From Candidatus Bathyarchaeota archaeon (GTDB taxonomy: Archaea > Thermoproteota > Bathyarchaeia > Bathyarchaeales > Bathycorpusculaceae): DNA of 64,000 nt. The position numbers were made by a program, and so were the translations under genes. Shown here one piece after another: positions 27,210 through 36,117 of the stretch. The notes beneath the pieces are model-generated. The model was given only the letters and a program-made list of their open reading frames with translations, had not been told where the DNA came from and did no database searches. The first letter of the stretch is position 1, and the number at the start of each line of letters is the position of its first letter. Where the stretch lies: contig PLYI01000118.1 in NCBI GenBank assembly GCA_003151735.1, positions 3,417-67,416 on the forward strand, read 5' to 3'.

Positions 27210-27947
27210 TTACGAGGCTTTGTTTTCGGTTTTCTGCATCAAGTTATCCATCTCTTTTTTGATGCTGTACTTGAAGGGAATTTTGCCCGCTTCCCGCTCA
27301 AGATACCCTTCCTCATAGAGCTTCTTCATCAACCTTGCTGTGTGCTCTCTGCTAAGATTCACTCGCTCTTTGATTTCCGGCGCCGTCTTTGCACCTTCTT
27401 TGGAGAGCATTTCCAACACGGTGATTTCTGTGTCAGTTAATGCTGCCATGGCTTTATCCCGTTTAATCATTATAACGGGTTCATTGCCGATTTCGGGTGG
27501 CGTAGCAGTTATCTTTTGGAATTGTTCTTCTACTCCTGATATTTTTGTCTTTAAAGTTTCTTGTGTGACTTCGATATCTTTGATTTTTGTTTCTATACCT
27601 GTTAGTCCCAAGAGAATGTTGGTGTTAGTTTGCGTGTTTTGTGAGAGTGTTTGGTTAATGGCGCCAAGTTGTTCTTCAAAAGGTGTTATCCTTTTCTCAA
27701 CATAATCCATCTTCTTTAGGCTTGTATCTGCTTTAGCCGAGTTTCCCTCGACTTTAAACGATATTACTTCTAACCTATCCGCTTCACGTTTAAGTTCTCT
27801 GTTGAAACTTAGCACGATATCTTCAACGAAGTCTCTAGCTTTCTCATACTCTTTTTGTGCCTTGCGTATTTGCCTATAGTACTCTACCGAGGCCGCTACT
27901 GTTGCAGCTAATAGAATGCCTGTGATTATTGTTGGTAAGTCAACCGT
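27210..27947 (-). CDS. Membrane-anchored coiled-coil MarR-like regulator
   Basis: The frame is sense-only back to a TGA at 27954-27956, but the first conventional start is GTG 27815 (201 aa). Upstream codons encode an obvious N-terminal membrane helix (VDLPTIITGILLAATVAASV) running into a coiled coil, so the protein is probably longer. GGGTGA lies 6 nt before an in-frame ACG at 27947, which would give 245 aa starting just before that helix. After a long coiled coil (about 50-155), the last ~85 residues form a winged helix (LTDTEITVLEMLSKEGAKTA, then SREHTARLMKKLYEEGYLE). It is presumably a membrane-tethered transcription regulator. GTGAT-type repeats begin at its 5' end, making self-binding plausible. 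Confidence 0.7.
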   Translation of the reverse strand, partial: TVDLPTIITGILLAATVAASVEYYRQIRKAQKEYEKARDFVEDIVLSFNRELKREADRLEVISFKVEGNSAKADTSLKKMDYVEKRITPFEEQLGAINQTLSQNTQTNTNILLGLTGIETKIKDIEVTQETLKTKISGVEEQFQKITATPPEIGNEPVIMIKRDKAMAALTDTEITVLEMLSKEGAKTAPEIKERVNLSREHTARLMKKLYEEGYLEREAGKIPFKYSIKKEMDNLMQKTENKAS

Positions 27948-28231
27948 GATTTGTCACCCGTGATTTACTCGTGATACGAGCCGTCGCATCACATATCACA
28001 GGTATTCCATGGACTTTTTAAGGTTTGTGGTAATTAACTGCATGTTAACTATGACATCACACATCACAACATAAAATAATGCTAAAACATATTTTATTAC
28101 CTGTTCTCAAATCACTTAAATTTGAGCTTATTTTGACAATTAACGCTTGATTTTAACGCCTGTCACTTGTACTTTTGGCTATCTTTTATCTAGAACAAAC
28201 ACTTGATTGTTAATGTGATTTGTGACATCAC
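27946..28231. repeat. GTGAT/ATCAC pentamer cluster A
   Basis: Nine or more GTGAT, GTGAC, ATCAC or GTCAC pentamers at about 27946, 27953, 27960, 27971, 27988, 27995, 28056, 28063, 28215, 28222 and 28227. They often come in pairs exactly 7 bp apart (ATCACATATCAC; ATCACACATCAC; GTGATTTGTGAC). They occupy the gap between the MarR-like gene and the 28228 gene. This resembles an operator array or iterons. Confidence 0.65.
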
Positions 28232-28725
28232 AAAGGCTCATTTGATGGGCTAGAAAGCCGTTTTAGGCTTGTTTCAAGCTCCTTTCGGATGATTTCTAAG
28301 ACTTTTAGATGGTCTTTTAGTTCCTCTTCCTTACCGGGTATATCCTGGTGTGCATCGACATATTCGTGCAGTTTATTGGCTATTTCGAGATACGGGTCAA
28401 GAGTTGTGCTCTCAAACACACCCAAATATCCCAAAAGCAGTACTGTGTAAATGGATTTTATGACATTCTCCTTGGACTGTTTTAAAGTCCTATTAAAGCT
28501 ACCGCGGCTTATTTTAGCCTTAGTTAACCTTAATGCTGCCTTATCGTCGTACTTTAGCTGTTTGCCTGAAATATTTTCTGCCAAAACGTCTATAAGGAAC
28601 GTTTCGAGTTGTGTTTTTGTTAATTGGCTATTTTTAGCCAACACTTCAACAATGGGGTCGTTTAAAGCCCCATTCAACCATGCTTGTACACCGTCTTTAA
28701 GTTTCATTTTGCCGCTTCTCTCCAT
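28228..28725 (-). CDS. Conserved-looking hypothetical protein, all-alpha, flanked by repeat clusters
   Basis: 165 aa. ATG 28725, or an internal ATG at 28707 (MKLKDGVQAW), which has GGAGAG upstream. Predicted helical throughout: NSQLTKTQLETFLIDVLAEN, then KAKISRGSFNRTLKQSKENV which resembles a helix-turn-helix, then VIKSIYTVLLLGYLGVF. There are no metal or catalytic motifs. Repeat cluster A lies at its 3' end and cluster B upstream of its promoter. A DNA-binding or replication-linked role is possible given the oriC neighbourhood, but the family is not identified. Confidence 0.6.
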   Translation of the reverse strand: MERSGKMKLKDGVQAWLNGALNDPIVEVLAKNSQLTKTQLETFLIDVLAENISGKQLKYDDKAALRLTKAKISRGSFNRTLKQSKENVIKSIYTVLLLGYLGVFESTTLDPYLEIANKLHEYVDAHQDIPGKEEELKDHLKVLEIIRKELETSLKRLSSPSNEPL

Positions 28726-29068
28726 ACTTCAAATGGATACAGTTTTGTATACCCACTCGAACTTTTAACTATTGCTCGAGCGCCAAAGCCTTCATTCACT
28801 ATAATAAAACGGCAGAAATCGCACCCAAACAGCAAAATGGAGCCAAAACAAAAGTCATCGGCTGTTTTAAGGCGAAATCTGCTTAATTAACATATAAGCG
28901 GCTAAATTCTCGGTAATTTGGTACACGTTTTAGTGGGAACTTTACATGAAAAATGCACTTTTACAAACCACTCAGGCTGTTTTCAACCGTTTTTTAACGG
29001 ACTATCGTCGAACAAAACACAGTTTTATCTATCGATCCACTTTAAACAAACCATTCTTAAAAAGATCC
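28726..29068. other. Intergenic upstream of the 28228 gene
   Basis: No reliable gene. CATATAAGCGG near 28890 and the TTTTAGTGGG region near 28930 could be promoter elements. A 61-codon plus-strand frame at 28946 has a random composition and no ribosome site. Confidence 0.4.
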
Positions 29069-29212
29069 GTCACGTGTGGTTTATCCAATAAGAGTCCCGT
29101 GACGTCACCAATCACGCCTAAATCACCGTGATTTATCCATAAAGCTACTTGATATCACACGGTTGTGATGCGCCTGTGATTCCAAATCAAGGAGCAAAAG
29201 TTTCCGCGTGAC
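29069..29212. repeat. GTGAT/ATCAC pentamer cluster B
   Basis: Ten pentamers of the same type as cluster A within 144 bp: GTCAC 29069, GTGAC 29099, GTCAC 29104, ATCAC 29111 and 29122, GTGAT 29128, ATCAC 29154, GTGAT 29165 and 29176, and GTGAC 29208. CCGTGACGTCACCAATCACG contains a perfect GTGACGTCAC palindrome. Confidence 0.6.
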
Positions 29213-29215
29213 GTG

Positions 29216-30049
29216 TTAAAGACGCTCTGAATATTCCTTTAATTTATCAAAAAGCTCAGGCCGCAAGTCCCTCAGCGATGGAATAAATGTTTCAGCCGAC
29301 CTCAAATCGCCATAATCGACTTCACAGATGACAAAATCTTCCTCATCGTATTTTGCTTTAGCTACAACATCTCCATTTGGGCTTACAAGACGGCTTCCAC
29401 CCCAGAATTGAAGGCCATCCTCGACACCAGCAAGATTGACGTATGCAAGAAATGCTGTGTTTTCGAGTGCTCGTGCGCATGTCAAGATTTCAAAGTAACC
29501 TCTACGGACGGCAGGCGACGCGGAAATGCAGACTATTAGTTTTGCACCTTTTAGCCGTGTCAGCCTAAAGACTTCTGGAAAAAAAACATCGTAGCAAATG
29601 GTCAAGCCGATATTTCCAAGTTCGGTTTGGAATGCGGCCGGCTCATAACCGGGGCGGAAATACCGCTTTTCCTCAAACACGCTGTGCGTTGGCAGATACA
29701 TTTTGCGGTATTTACCAATTAGGCCTTGGGGACCAACAAAGACCGCTGTGTTAAAGGCTGTTGCCTGTGTTTTCTCGCTTAGCTCAGGCATACCAAAGAT
29801 AATGTGCAGTCCAGTCTGTTTTCCCAAAGCCTCAATTTTCTGGGTTGAAGGTCCAGGTATCGTTTCAGCCAACTCGTAGACTTGATCATGCAACACGTAA
29901 CCGGTTAAGGACATCTCAGGAAAAATAATTAGGTCTGCACCTTTCTCCTTCGCTTTTATGGTTAACTTTTCCATTTTGTGCAGGTTTTCTTTTTTGTCTT
30001 CTCTTTTGCTGCTTATTTGAGCAAGGGCAAGTTTGATTTTTTCTTTCAT
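29216..30049 (-). CDS. Nitrilase-superfamily amidohydrolase
   Basis: 277 aa from ATG 30049; the longer frame to 30157 overlaps nadE and lacks conserved sequence. The catalytic triad is visible: Glu in LIIFPEMSLTGY (about residue 43), Lys in GKYRKMYLPTH (about 112), Cys in IGLTICYDVFFPE (about 147). Members cleave C-N bonds in amides or carbamoyl groups. It lies 13 nt after nadE on the same strand. In many bacteria NadE carries a fused nitrilase-type glutaminase domain supplying ammonia, so this protein could do so in trans, but omega-amidase or N-carbamoyl hydrolase activity is equally possible. Confidence 0.8.
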   Translation of the reverse strand: MKEKIKLALAQISSKREDKKENLHKMEKLTIKAKEKGADLIIFPEMSLTGYVLHDQVYELAETIPGPSTQKIEALGKQTGLHIIFGMPELSEKTQATAFNTAVFVGPQGLIGKYRKMYLPTHSVFEEKRYFRPGYEPAAFQTELGNIGLTICYDVFFPEVFRLTRLKGAKLIVCISASPAVRRGYFEILTCARALENTAFLAYVNLAGVEDGLQFWGGSRLVSPNGDVVAKAKYDEEDFVICEVDYGDLRSAETFIPSLRDLRPELFDKLKEYSERL

Positions 30050-30062
30050 TTGTGTTCCACTT

Positions 30063-30923
30063 TTAATATGCGTGTCTTGGGAGTCTAAAGTCTTTTCCCA
30101 CAGTTCTGTAGCCGATTTTGGGGGCAAGCGGCATTCTTCTTTTATGCTCGGTTGCAAGCCATCTGCTTTTTACATTATCGACTAGAGCCTTCTCGAGGTC
30201 CATCTGGTCAGCAATCTCTTCTGGCTTCATGAACCGTTCGAGTCCAAATAAGATAAGGTCTAAGGTCTCGTATTTGAGTCCAAGCTCAGACTCCGCTAAC
30301 TGGTTTGGCCAAAGCGCCGGCGTGGATGGTTTTAGCGCGAGCTCTTGTGAGATTCCGAGGTGAATTGCAAGTTTGCGCACTTGAGTTTTGTACAAATCCA
30401 TTATTGGCGCTATATCTGCTGCGGCGTCTCCCCATTTAGTGAAGTAGCCCATCATTGTTTCGGATTTATCGGAGCTGCCGCAGACTATTCGACTTTGTTT
30501 GTTAGCGTAGTAGTAAAGGTAAATCATCCTTGTTCTTGCCTTAATGTTCCCCTTACACAGCCTGTTGGATTGGTCAAACACTGGGACAGCCTTGTAAACC
30601 CCGCTAAGGGCATCTGACATGTCACAGATCTGAGTTTGCAAGTGAAATTGCTCGGCTACAACCTTGGCGTCGTCGACGTCTTTCTGGTTAAAATTTTCTT
30701 TTTCAGGCAACATAAGTCCTAAAACATTTTCTCCTCCTATTGCTAGACTTGACAGCGCCGCAATGGTTCCGCTGTCGATTCCTCCTGAGAGCCCAAGAAC
30801 GATTCCTTTTGCTCCAGCGTTCTCCACGTATTCTTTGATGAATCGGCAGATTCTTTTTTGAGTCTCTGAAAAATCTATTTCTAACAGGGAAGGTGTTAAC
30901 TTCACTTGTTTTAGCAGCCTCAT
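30063..30923 (-). CDS. nadE: NAD+ synthetase, ammonia-type
   Basis: 286 aa; amidates nicotinic acid adenine dinucleotide to NAD+ with ATP. The N-type ATP pyrophosphatase P-loop is LGLSGGIDSGTIAALSS (about 43-60). CGSSDKSETMMGYFTKWGDAAADIAPIMDLYK is the substrate/ATP site typical of NadE. Length fits the short ammonia-dependent form without a glutaminase domain. It is the first gene of a two-gene operon with the nitrilase-like gene; a promoter lies in the 46-nt gap shared with the divergent elf1 gene. Confidence 0.92.
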   Translation of the reverse strand: MRLLKQVKLTPSLLEIDFSETQKRICRFIKEYVENAGAKGIVLGLSGGIDSGTIAALSSLAIGGENVLGLMLPEKENFNQKDVDDAKVVAEQFHLQTQICDMSDALSGVYKAVPVFDQSNRLCKGNIKARTRMIYLYYYANKQSRIVCGSSDKSETMMGYFTKWGDAAADIAPIMDLYKTQVRKLAIHLGISQELALKPSTPALWPNQLAESELGLKYETLDLILFGLERFMKPEEIADQMDLEKALVDNVKSRWLATEHKRRMPLAPKIGYRTVGKDFRLPRHAY

Positions 30924-31002
30924 TATTGATGGTTGGTAGGCAAGTATTTAAGGACAAGCATAAATACTAATGAACATTACCAGTCGATGGAAGGTTGTTG
31001 AA

Positions 31003-31269
31003 TTGGGGCGAAGAAGGAAAAAAGTTGTTCATATTCCAAAGAAACGTTTACCGAAGTTCTTCTCTTGCCCTAGATGCGGAAAAGAAACCGTAAAAGTAGA
31101 ACTTTTCAGAGAAGACGGCCACTCCATTGCACAATGCAGCAGCTGCGGTCTTAAAGAAGAATTCCCAGTTAAACCCGCACAAGGCGAAGTCGACGTTTAC
31201 TGTATGTTAACCGACCGCGTTTATGGTCCCCAGAAAAGAACGCCTATAACAAACGTAAAAAAAGAGTAA
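31003..31269 (+). CDS. Elf1-like transcription elongation factor
   Basis: 88 aa. The frame is open from ATG 30970, but GGAAGG at 30989-30994 lies 8 nt before TTG 31003, and translation from there gives the family's basic N-terminus (GRRRKKVVHIPKKRLPKFF). A zinc ribbon follows: FSCPRCGKETV, then AQCSSCGL. Eukaryotic Elf1 binds elongating RNA polymerase II; archaeal homologues are found mainly in TACK and Asgard lineages. It is 14 nt upstream of the GGGP synthase gene and probably co-transcribed with it and DP2. Confidence 0.82.
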   Translation: MGRRRKKVVHIPKKRLPKFFSCPRCGKETVKVELFREDGHSIAQCSSCGLKEEFPVKPAQGEVDVYCMLTDRVYGPQKRTPITNVKKE

Positions 31270-31283
31270 TTGAAGGATCACCA

Positions 31284-32036
31284 ATGCTAGGGCCTATTGA
31301 AAGGTACTTGCTTGAAAAAATAAAAACTGACGGCTCAATCCACATCACCCTTATTGACCCAGAAAAAGTCACCAGCTCTGTCGCGTCACGGATTGCTGAG
31401 TGCTCCAAAAACAGCGGAACATCCGCCATAATGATTGGAGGCTCAACCTTTGTTTCTGAGAATCATCTAAACGAAGTTGTAAAAGCCATAAAATCCAAAG
31501 TAAAAATCCCAACAATTCTTTTCCCAAATAACGTCACGGGAATAAGCTGCCACGCAGACGCAATATGGTTCATGTCCCTGCTTAACTCAGTTGACCCCTA
31601 CTTCCTAATAGGCGCCCAAATCTTGGGAGCCCCCTTAGTCAAAAAATACGGTTTAGAGCCGATTTCGATGGGTTACATAATAGTCGGCGACGGCGGCACT
31701 GCAGGCATAGTCGGAAAAGCAATTTCAGTGCCCTACAACAAGCCTGAACTCGCAGCCGCTCACGCTTTGGCAGGACAATACCTTGGCATGCGTTTTATCT
31801 ATCTTGAAGGTGGCTCTGGAGTAGCAAACCCTGTACCTCCTGAAATGATTCGCGCCGTTAAACATTTGATTGACATTCCACTCATCGTTGGCGGCGGAAT
31901 ACGCACAAAAGAGCAAGCCTTGGCTGCTGCTTCTGCGGGCGCAGACATAATTGTCACTGGAAACATCACAGAAGCAGGTGACGGTAAGCAGCGGATTTCT
32001 GAAATCATCTGCGCCATCAAAAGCAAGAAGGTCTAA
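31284..32036 (+). CDS. Geranylgeranylglyceryl phosphate synthase
   Basis: 250 aa TIM-barrel prenyltransferase making the first ether bond of archaeal membrane lipids from glycerol-1-phosphate and GGPP. Seen: HITLIDPEKV near the N-terminus, IMIGGSTFVSE, LFPNNVTGIS, MGYIIVGDGG, YLEGGSGVANPVP and the phosphate-binding end IVGGGIRTKEQA...GADIIVTGNI. Diagnostic of Archaea (family II-like, also in some Bacteroidetes as heptaprenyl types). ATG 31284. Confidence 0.92.
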   Translation: MLGPIERYLLEKIKTDGSIHITLIDPEKVTSSVASRIAECSKNSGTSAIMIGGSTFVSENHLNEVVKAIKSKVKIPTILFPNNVTGISCHADAIWFMSLLNSVDPYFLIGAQILGAPLVKKYGLEPISMGYIIVGDGGTAGIVGKAISVPYNKPELAAAHALAGQYLGMRFIYLEGGSGVANPVPPEMIRAVKHLIDIPLIVGGGIRTKEQALAAASAGADIIVTGNITEAGDGKQRISEIICAIKSKKV

Positions 32037-32116
32037 GGTTCCCTTCGTAGCTTTTCTGTTTCTTTTAGAAAGCCAAAATAACCCATTACTCCATATCTTG
32101 CGGGTGAGCTGCAAAC

Positions 32117-35100
32117 TTGAATATTAGCAAGGGTTATCAAAACTACGTTAAAACAATGGAAAACCAGCTGAAAGAATTGTATGACATAAGCGACAGCGCC
32201 AGATCCAAAGGTCTTGATCCCGCCCTAAAAACAGAATGCATCATAGCCCAGGACATCGCTGACTTAGTGGAAGGCTTGGTTGGGCCAAAAAAAGTGGCGT
32301 TAAGCATCAGGGATTGGAGCACCAAAATGCCTCGGGAAGAAATAGCCTTCAAAGTCGCTGAAGAAATCACCTCGGGCAAATTCGGTGAAATGGAAGCTGA
32401 AAAATCAGCTGAACAAGCCATCCGAACAGCTCTTGCAATTTTTACTGAAGGCTTAACGGCGGCTCCAATTCAGGGTATAGCTCAAGTTAAAATAAAGACA
32501 AACGCGGACCATTCACGGTACTTAGCTGTTTATTTTGCTGGGCCAATCCGTTCAGCGGGCGGAACAGACCAAGCCTTAACCCTTGTAGTAGGCGATTTTG
32601 TTCGGCGCCAACTAAACTTAGACAAATACAAGCCTACAGAGGAAGAAGTCTCACGCTTCATAGAAGAACTAAGACTTTATGAACGTTCTGTTGGTCGTTT
32701 CCAATACCACATACCAGATGACGAACTGCGAAAAGCCCTAAACCTAATTCCTGTCGAATGCACAGGAACAGAATCAGACCCAGTGGAAGTATCCTCATAC
32801 AGAAACCTGCAACGAGTAGAAACCAACAGAGTCAGAGGCGGCGCGCTCCGAGTCGTCAACGACGGAATCGTAGGACGCGCTCAAAAAGTCTACGTGATAA
32901 TTGATAAATTAGGTTTTCAAGGTTGGGAGTGGCTTAAAAACTTCAAAAAGAAATCTGAGAAGAAATCAGGCGGCTTCATGGACGATGTCATTGCCGGCAG
33001 GCCAATTTTTGCTTTTCCCTCACGTCGCGGAGGCTTTAGGCTTAGGTATGGTAGATCACGAAACACTGGATTATCCGCTGTAGGTATTCATCCTGCTACA
33101 ATGCTTGTGGTTGAAAGGTTTCTTGCTGCAGGCACACAGATGCGTCTTGAATTACCCGGCAAAGGCGGTGTCACAATGCCTGTAGATAGCATCGAAAAAC
33201 CCGTGGTTTTGCTCAAGGATAACACAGTGGTTCGGGTGTCGCTCGAAAACTATCCCGATGTCAAAGGTAAAGTCCAAAAAATCCTCTTCTTAGGAGACAT
33301 GCTCATCGATTTCGGCGATTTCCTCTACTGTAACAAGGCGCTTCCACCTTCAGGATATGTAGAGGAGTGGTGGGCAAAAGATCTTAAAAACGCCACAGCG
33401 GCCAAGTACGGATCTGACTATCAGAAGGTTGCTCAAGCAGCAAGTCTTTCCTTAGACACGCTTGAGAGTTTTATGCTGGACCCGTTTGTAAATAAGCCAA
33501 CTGTAAAAGAAGCTGTTGCATTGAGTTCTTGCTTAGCAATACCGCTCGCTCCAAGCAGCACCTTATTTTGGGGCAACCTATCCAACGCACAAGAGGTCGA
33601 GTTGCTAAGACAGTGGCTCACAACTTGTGAAGTTACATTGGAGGAAGGCGTTGCAACCAAAATTGCGGGTGATGCCTTTGACAGTGTGATATGTTTACTG
33701 AGGAAAATTTTTGTCCAACATAAAATCATAGACGGGAAAATCTTTTTGATCGGTGAAGATGCCGCTGCTTTTGCGTTTGCTCTTGGATATGGTAAGACAG
33801 GTGATTTTCAAGCAAGTTCCGCCCTGGAACTGCTAAGCCTGCTGTCAGGTGTGCAAATCAAAGATAAAGCCCCAACTTATGTTGGAGGACGAATGGGCAG
33901 ACCCGAAAAAGCAAAGCACCGCGAGATGAAACCCCTTGTTCACGTCCTTTTCCCAGTTAGTTTAGCAGGAGGGACACACCGTGACCTTATGGAAGCTGCA
34001 AAACAGGGACCAGTTTTTGTTCAATTAGCTAAACGCAAATGCCCCAACTGCAAAAGTTACACATTAAAAGTAAAATGTCCAACCTGTCACTGCGAAACTT
34101 TTCATGAAAAGAGTTGTCCACGATGCGGTAGAATAGTAAAAGACTCTGGCTGCCCAACCTGCAAAGCCGACGGCGTCATGTATCAACGTCAACCTATAAA
34201 CTTCAAAGAATTAATCGACAACGCAAGCGCTACTCTTGATTGCCAAGCGCCCAAAATGTTGCGTGGCGTTAAAGGTCTAACGAACCTTGACAAGACACCT
34301 GAGATGATTGAAAAAGGAATCTTAAGGGCAAAGCACGGTCTATCAGTATACAAAGATGGGACAATACGTTTTGACGCCACAAACGCCCCACTAACACATA
34401 TCACACCTGCCGAAGTATGCGTCTCCATCGAAAAGATGCATCAGATGGGCTACTTATCTGACACGCATGGATTGCCCCTGACTGATCCCAATCAAGTCTG
34501 CGAACTAAAGATTCAAGATATTGTAATACCTTGGAGTGCCGGAGAGTACTTTATTCAAATTGCCGCCTTCATCGATGACCTCTTAACACGCGTCTACAAG
34601 CAGCCTGCATTCTACAACGTTAAAAAAGCTGAAGATCTAGTTGGGCACTTGCTTTTTGGTTTGGCTCCTCACACGTGTGCTTGCATTTTAGGTAGAGTGG
34701 TTGGCTTTACCGACCGTAATGTTATCTATGCCCATCCTGTTTGGCATTCAGCTAAGCGTCGGGACTGCGATGGCGACGAAGACGCTATTATGCTCGGGTT
34801 AGATACGCTTCTTAACTTCTCTCGCGTGTTTTTGCCTGCACAGATAGGCGGAATCATGGATGCCCCAATCCTGCTTATTCCATTCGTCAACACTAAAGAG
34901 GTGCAGCGCCAAGCCCACGACTTCGACGTCAGCGCCACCTACCCAATCGAGTTTTACAAGAAAACTCTGGAGAAGCTTGATGCTAGACCCGCCAGCGCCC
35001 TTATGGATGTCATTAGCCACCGATTGGGAACAGAAGCACAGTTTGAAGGCTTCCAATACACCACCCCCTGCACAAACATCAACCTGGGCAACGCCAACAG

Positions 35101-35518
35101 CTCCTACAAAGAATTCAAAACCATGATTGAGAAACTCCACATGCAACTCGATTTGGGCGAAAAAATCGATGCGGTGGACGTTGAAAAAGTTGCTTTGAAA
35201 GTTTTGAATACCCACTTTATGCGTGACATAGCTGGTAACTTGCGCGCCTTCTCAACTCAGGGCTTCAGGTGCAAATCCTGCAACAAAAAATTCCGACGAT
35301 TGCCTCTCCAAGGCAAATGTCCGTTCTGCAACGGAAAACTAACACTTACTGTTTACCGTGGTGGGATAGAGAAATATCTAGTTGCGGCTCAGGAATTAGT
35401 CGACAAATATGGTTTACCAAAGTATCACACGCAACGCATGGATTTGATCAAGGAAGAGATAGCGATGATGTTCGATAACAGGAAGCCAAAACAATCGAAG
35501 CTTTTCGATTTTAGTTAG
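32117..35518 (+). CDS. polC: DNA polymerase D large subunit (DP2)
   Basis: 1133 aa catalytic subunit of the archaeal replicative polymerase. TTG 32117 lies 8 nt after GGTGAG. The N-terminal domain is followed by the double-psi beta-barrel core, with the catalytic acidic motif RDCDGDEDAIM at about 882-890. Zinc sites are CPNCKSY...CPTCHC...CPRCG...CPTC (about 641-681) and CKSCNKKF...CPFCNGK (about 1051-1075). No intein interrupts the usual insertion sites. It ends with KQSKLFDFS, resembling a PIP-like PCNA-binding tail (QxxLFxF), and the stop is TAG. Confidence 0.95.
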   Translation: MNISKGYQNYVKTMENQLKELYDISDSARSKGLDPALKTECIIAQDIADLVEGLVGPKKVALSIRDWSTKMPREEIAFKVAEEITSGKFGEMEAEKSAEQAIRTALAIFTEGLTAAPIQGIAQVKIKTNADHSRYLAVYFAGPIRSAGGTDQALTLVVGDFVRRQLNLDKYKPTEEEVSRFIEELRLYERSVGRFQYHIPDDELRKALNLIPVECTGTESDPVEVSSYRNLQRVETNRVRGGALRVVNDGIVGRAQKVYVIIDKLGFQGWEWLKNFKKKSEKKSGGFMDDVIAGRPIFAFPSRRGGFRLRYGRSRNTGLSAVGIHPATMLVVERFLAAGTQMRLELPGKGGVTMPVDSIEKPVVLLKDNTVVRVSLENYPDVKGKVQKILFLGDMLIDFGDFLYCNKALPPSGYVEEWWAKDLKNATAAKYGSDYQKVAQAASLSLDTLESFMLDPFVNKPTVKEAVALSSCLAIPLAPSSTLFWGNLSNAQEVELLRQWLTTCEVTLEEGVATKIAGDAFDSVICLLRKIFVQHKIIDGKIFLIGEDAAAFAFALGYGKTGDFQASSALELLSLLSGVQIKDKAPTYVGGRMGRPEKAKHREMKPLVHVLFPVSLAGGTHRDLMEAAKQGPVFVQLAKRKCPNCKSYTLKVKCPTCHCETFHEKSCPRCGRIVKDSGCPTCKADGVMYQRQPINFKELIDNASATLDCQAPKMLRGVKGLTNLDKTPEMIEKGILRAKHGLSVYKDGTIRFDATNAPLTHITPAEVCVSIEKMHQMGYLSDTHGLPLTDPNQVCELKIQDIVIPWSAGEYFIQIAAFIDDLLTRVYKQPAFYNVKKAEDLVGHLLFGLAPHTCACILGRVVGFTDRNVIYAHPVWHSAKRRDCDGDEDAIMLGLDTLLNFSRVFLPAQIGGIMDAPILLIPFVNTKEVQRQAHDFDVSATYPIEFYKKTLEKLDARPASALMDVISHRLGTEAQFEGFQYTTPCTNINLGNANSSYKEFKTMIEKLHMQLDLGEKIDAVDVEKVALKVLNTHFMRDIAGNLRAFSTQGFRCKSCNKKFRRLPLQGKCPFCNGKLTLTVYRGGIEKYLVAAQELVDKYGLPKYHTQRMDLIKEEIAMMFDNRKPKQSKLFDFS

Positions 35519-35560
35519 ACTAAAGCTTTTCAATGTAAACTGCACAAATACTTTTTACCG

Positions 35561-35833
35561 GTGGAAGAGAACATCAAAGAAACCATGCATCCTAACGCTT
35601 ACCTAAAAAACATCAGAAACGTGCGCCAAGGTCTTTTCGCACGAACAAAAATCTTAGCTTTGCTTGAAAGGCAGGGTTGTAGTGCTTCCACAATTGCCAA
35701 AGAATCAGGTTTATCCTATGGCGTTGTAATGCACCATCTCATGCTACTGAAAAATGAATGCATCATCGAGCGCAAAGGAAACAGACGGTACGTTTGGTTA
35801 GCGACGGGTTTAGGGCAGAAACGTCTTGATTAA
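35561..35833 (+). CDS. ArsR-like winged-helix protein
   Basis: 90 aa from GTG 35561. It is a single winged-helix domain: ARTKILALLERQGCSASTIA, then KESGLSYGVVMHHLMLLKNE for the recognition helix region, and IIERKGNRRYVW as the wing. No metal site or effector domain is seen. Its stop overlaps the end of the convergent MazG-like gene by 4 nt. Probably a local or global transcription factor; targets unknown. Confidence 0.75.
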   Translation: MEENIKETMHPNAYLKNIRNVRQGLFARTKILALLERQGCSASTIAKESGLSYGVVMHHLMLLKNECIIERKGNRRYVWLATGLGQKRLD

Positions 35834-36117
35834 AAAGTGCATTTGCACGGTGAGCCTTGGCATTTTGGGCATTTGTTGTTGTATTTGTTTAAGGCTGCTT
35901 GTTCAAGGTCGATTCCCATAATGTTAGCGAGCGATGCAAGCCAAGCAATAACATCTGCAAACTCTTTTTCGGTGGCTTCTTTATCAGTTCCCTTCAACTC
36001 TTCCCCAAGCTCGGCGACTTCGTCGACAAGCCAGCTGTAGGTTCCGTTTACTCCACGTTCGGAATCTCTTTTGAAGTATAAGTGTTTCACCATATCTTGG
36101 AATTCACGGATTTGCAT
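35830..36117 (-). CDS. MazG-like nucleotide pyrophosphohydrolase with C-terminal Cys motif
   Basis: 95 aa. Metal-binding MazG motifs are visible as WLVDEVAELGEELKG (ExxE) and EKEFADVIAWLASLAN (ExxD). These enzymes remove pyrophosphate from non-canonical or excess NTPs. A short C-terminal CPKCQGSPCKC motif is present, common in archaeal members and probably a zinc knuckle. ATG 36117. Confidence 0.83.
   Translation of the reverse strand: MQIREFQDMVKHLYFKRDSERGVNGTYSWLVDEVAELGEELKGTDKEATEKEFADVIAWLASLANIMGIDLEQAALNKYNNKCPKCQGSPCKCTF

Noticed and set aside
28946-29131. 61-aa plus-strand frame
   Set aside because: Random-looking composition, no ribosome motif, and it overlaps the GTGAT/ATCAC cluster.
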